Of a stretch of DNA of 64,000 nt, positions 62,925-64,000 are shown one piece after another. The notes below the pieces were generated by a model. It was not told the DNA's origin, did no database searches, and worked only from the letters and a program-made list of their open reading frames with translations. Origin of the DNA: Acanthochlamys bracteata. Taxonomy: Eukaryota; Streptophyta; Magnoliopsida; Pandanales; Velloziaceae. A program made the translations under genes and the position numbers. Position 1 is the first letter of the stretch, and every line of letters starts with the position of its first letter. The DNA is taken from assembly GCA_019914995.1 (NCBI GenBank), contig CM034129.1:7143725-7207724 (forward strand). The letters run 5' to 3'.

Positions 62925-64000
62925 TTTTAAATTAATTAATAAAATTTTATTAGTAAATTGAAGTCATTGGATGTGATTTATACTTTAAATATGTCATATT
63001 GACAAACTTTTAGATCATATGGATAATATTTTGAGCTTCCTCACATTAAATAATTGATGAATGTATACGATTTAACAATTGATAGGATTACAAAAAGGTA
63101 TCCAAATGTGACATGTTTTTTATGAACACTAATATTTAGTATAGAATATATTCAACATTTTAGATCTCCATTCTATTTTAAAAATTATATAAATTGAGAA
63201 AATAAGTTTGTAATAATATGTGAAGTTAGTTAACAAGTATAATACTCACCATCATGCGTTATATAAGCTATACAAACTATATCCTTCTATATTTCAAAAA
63301 ATGTATCTAAATTATTGGATATATATTATATGACAACATTACTGTTAAAATAAAATTTTGTCACATTTGGATATATTTTAGCTCTACGATTTAATCCTAT
63401 AAATTGTTAAATTCTATACATCCATCAAATATTTATTATCATAGAGTAAAAAACATCATCCAAATAATTTACAATTTTGACAACATGATATACAAAAGTA
63501 TAAATCACATCCAAGTATTTAGATTTTATTAATTAAATATTTTTCAATTATTTCAAATTTTTACTTTGTAAGATTGTAAGGACCAAAATTAGGTTGCTTC
63601 CTATTGTCAACACAATAGCGACCAAACATCTCACTAGGTCACTAATACTCTTTAAGTAATAAATGACCATTTCGACTAGTTGGTCTCTAAGATGTGAGAA
63701 ATATGGATAATATATTACTTCAAAATAAAAGTTTTAATAAATCAAGAAAAAGTTATTTAATGATATCTAAACCGTTATATGTTATTTATATTTTCAATAT
63801 ATCTTATTGGCAAACTTTTAGATCACTTGGATGATATTTTTTCTCTATCACAATAAATAGCCAATTGACGTATATGATTGAACAGATTATAAGGTTGAAA
63901 TTTGAGCATTAACTTATAACCAAATTTAATAAAATCTTGTGTGAACAATAATATTATAGTATTGAATATATCCAATAATTCAGATGATCTATCTGAATAT
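62925..64000. repeat. Foldback array of a 260-bp unit
   Basis: The unit at 62925-63180 (TTGGATGTGATTTATACTTT, TATACGATTTAACAATTGAT, TATCCAAATGTGACA) recurs as reverse complement at about 63290-63545 and again in direct orientation from about 63725 to the window end (GACAAACTTTTAGATCA-like block at about 63800). The first two copies make a large imperfect palindrome around about 63235. TAGCGACC-type motifs separate the palindrome from the third copy. Confidence 0.8.

Larger units (their letters stand above)
60235..64000. mobile_element. CACTA-like element region, runs off the window
   Basis: From CTACTATAAAAAACTAGTCG (60236) onward, short motifs of the type TAGCGACC / GGTCGCTA recur in both orientations (about 15 matches to 60560, then again at about 62805-62930 and 63595-63690), as in the subterminal regions of En/Spm (CACTA) transposons and their miniature derivatives. 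A worn minus-strand coding stretch at about 62270-62480 might be a remnant of a CACTA protein, but no transposase motif could be confirmed. A tandem array and a foldback array lie inside. Exact ends are unknown. Confidence 0.5.

Noticed and set aside
1-64000. tRNA or rRNA genes
   Set aside because: No cloverleaf with A/B boxes and no rRNA core sequence could be found by eye; the TGGTATCAGAGC-like sites are retrotransposon primer-binding sites, not tRNA genes.

Overview
This window is nuclear DNA of a flowering plant. It holds four intron-containing protein genes, all on the + strand, in AT-rich sequence full of transposon remnants. The GC-rich first exon of the riboflavin gene and the GC-rich receptor-kinase exons amid AT-rich introns suggest a monocot, probably not a grass; this is an inference. 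No tRNA, rRNA, CRISPR array or prokaryotic operon structure was seen.

Layout. (1) 999-11058: PYRR, a chloroplast riboflavin-pathway reductase with a degenerate deaminase domain in front and a NADAR (COG3236-type) N-glycosidase domain behind, rebuilt as nine in-frame exons (597 aa). Its last intron (about 3.2 kb) carries an LTR fragment. (2) 11059-20410: transposon-rich gap with a 657-bp TRIM with perfect target-site duplications, one end of a minus-strand LTR element with unrecognised reading frames, and purine-rich and AT-rich stretches. (3) 20411-23373: clade-E-like protein phosphatase 2C, five exons (494 aa), with an N-myristoylation/palmitoylation-type N terminus. (4) 23374-31800: gap with a 1.54-kb non-autonomous LTR element and AT-rich miniature elements. 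(5) 32817-43287: WD40-repeat protein of the plant family annotated as 'WD repeat-containing protein C2A9.03-like', nine coding exons (439 aa). Its introns hold a 239-bp tandem array and a cluster of three long foldback elements; two more copies lie at the left edge of the window. (6) 43288-55948: gap with a possible non-coding transcript, two related TIR elements, and a decayed Ty3/gypsy element on the minus strand carrying a nested insertion of about 2 kb. (7) 55949-59116: LRR receptor-like kinase of the At3g28040 type, two exons (1022 aa), whose catalytic HRD Asp is replaced by Asn. (8) 59117-64000: MITE, copia gag fragment, then a CACTA-like region with TAGCGACC-type subterminal repeats, a tandem array of about 175 bp and a large foldback array that runs off the window.

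The four genes do not form a pathway; they are independent neighbours (flavin metabolism and damage control, dephosphorylation signalling, a WD40 scaffold, a membrane receptor). The more unusual material is structural: an apparently conserved family of nearly complete foldback elements, and the nested repeat history of 47-53.5 kb and 59.5-64 kb. Exon boundaries were placed by splice sites, reading-frame continuity and remembered family conservation; no database search or transcript data were available.
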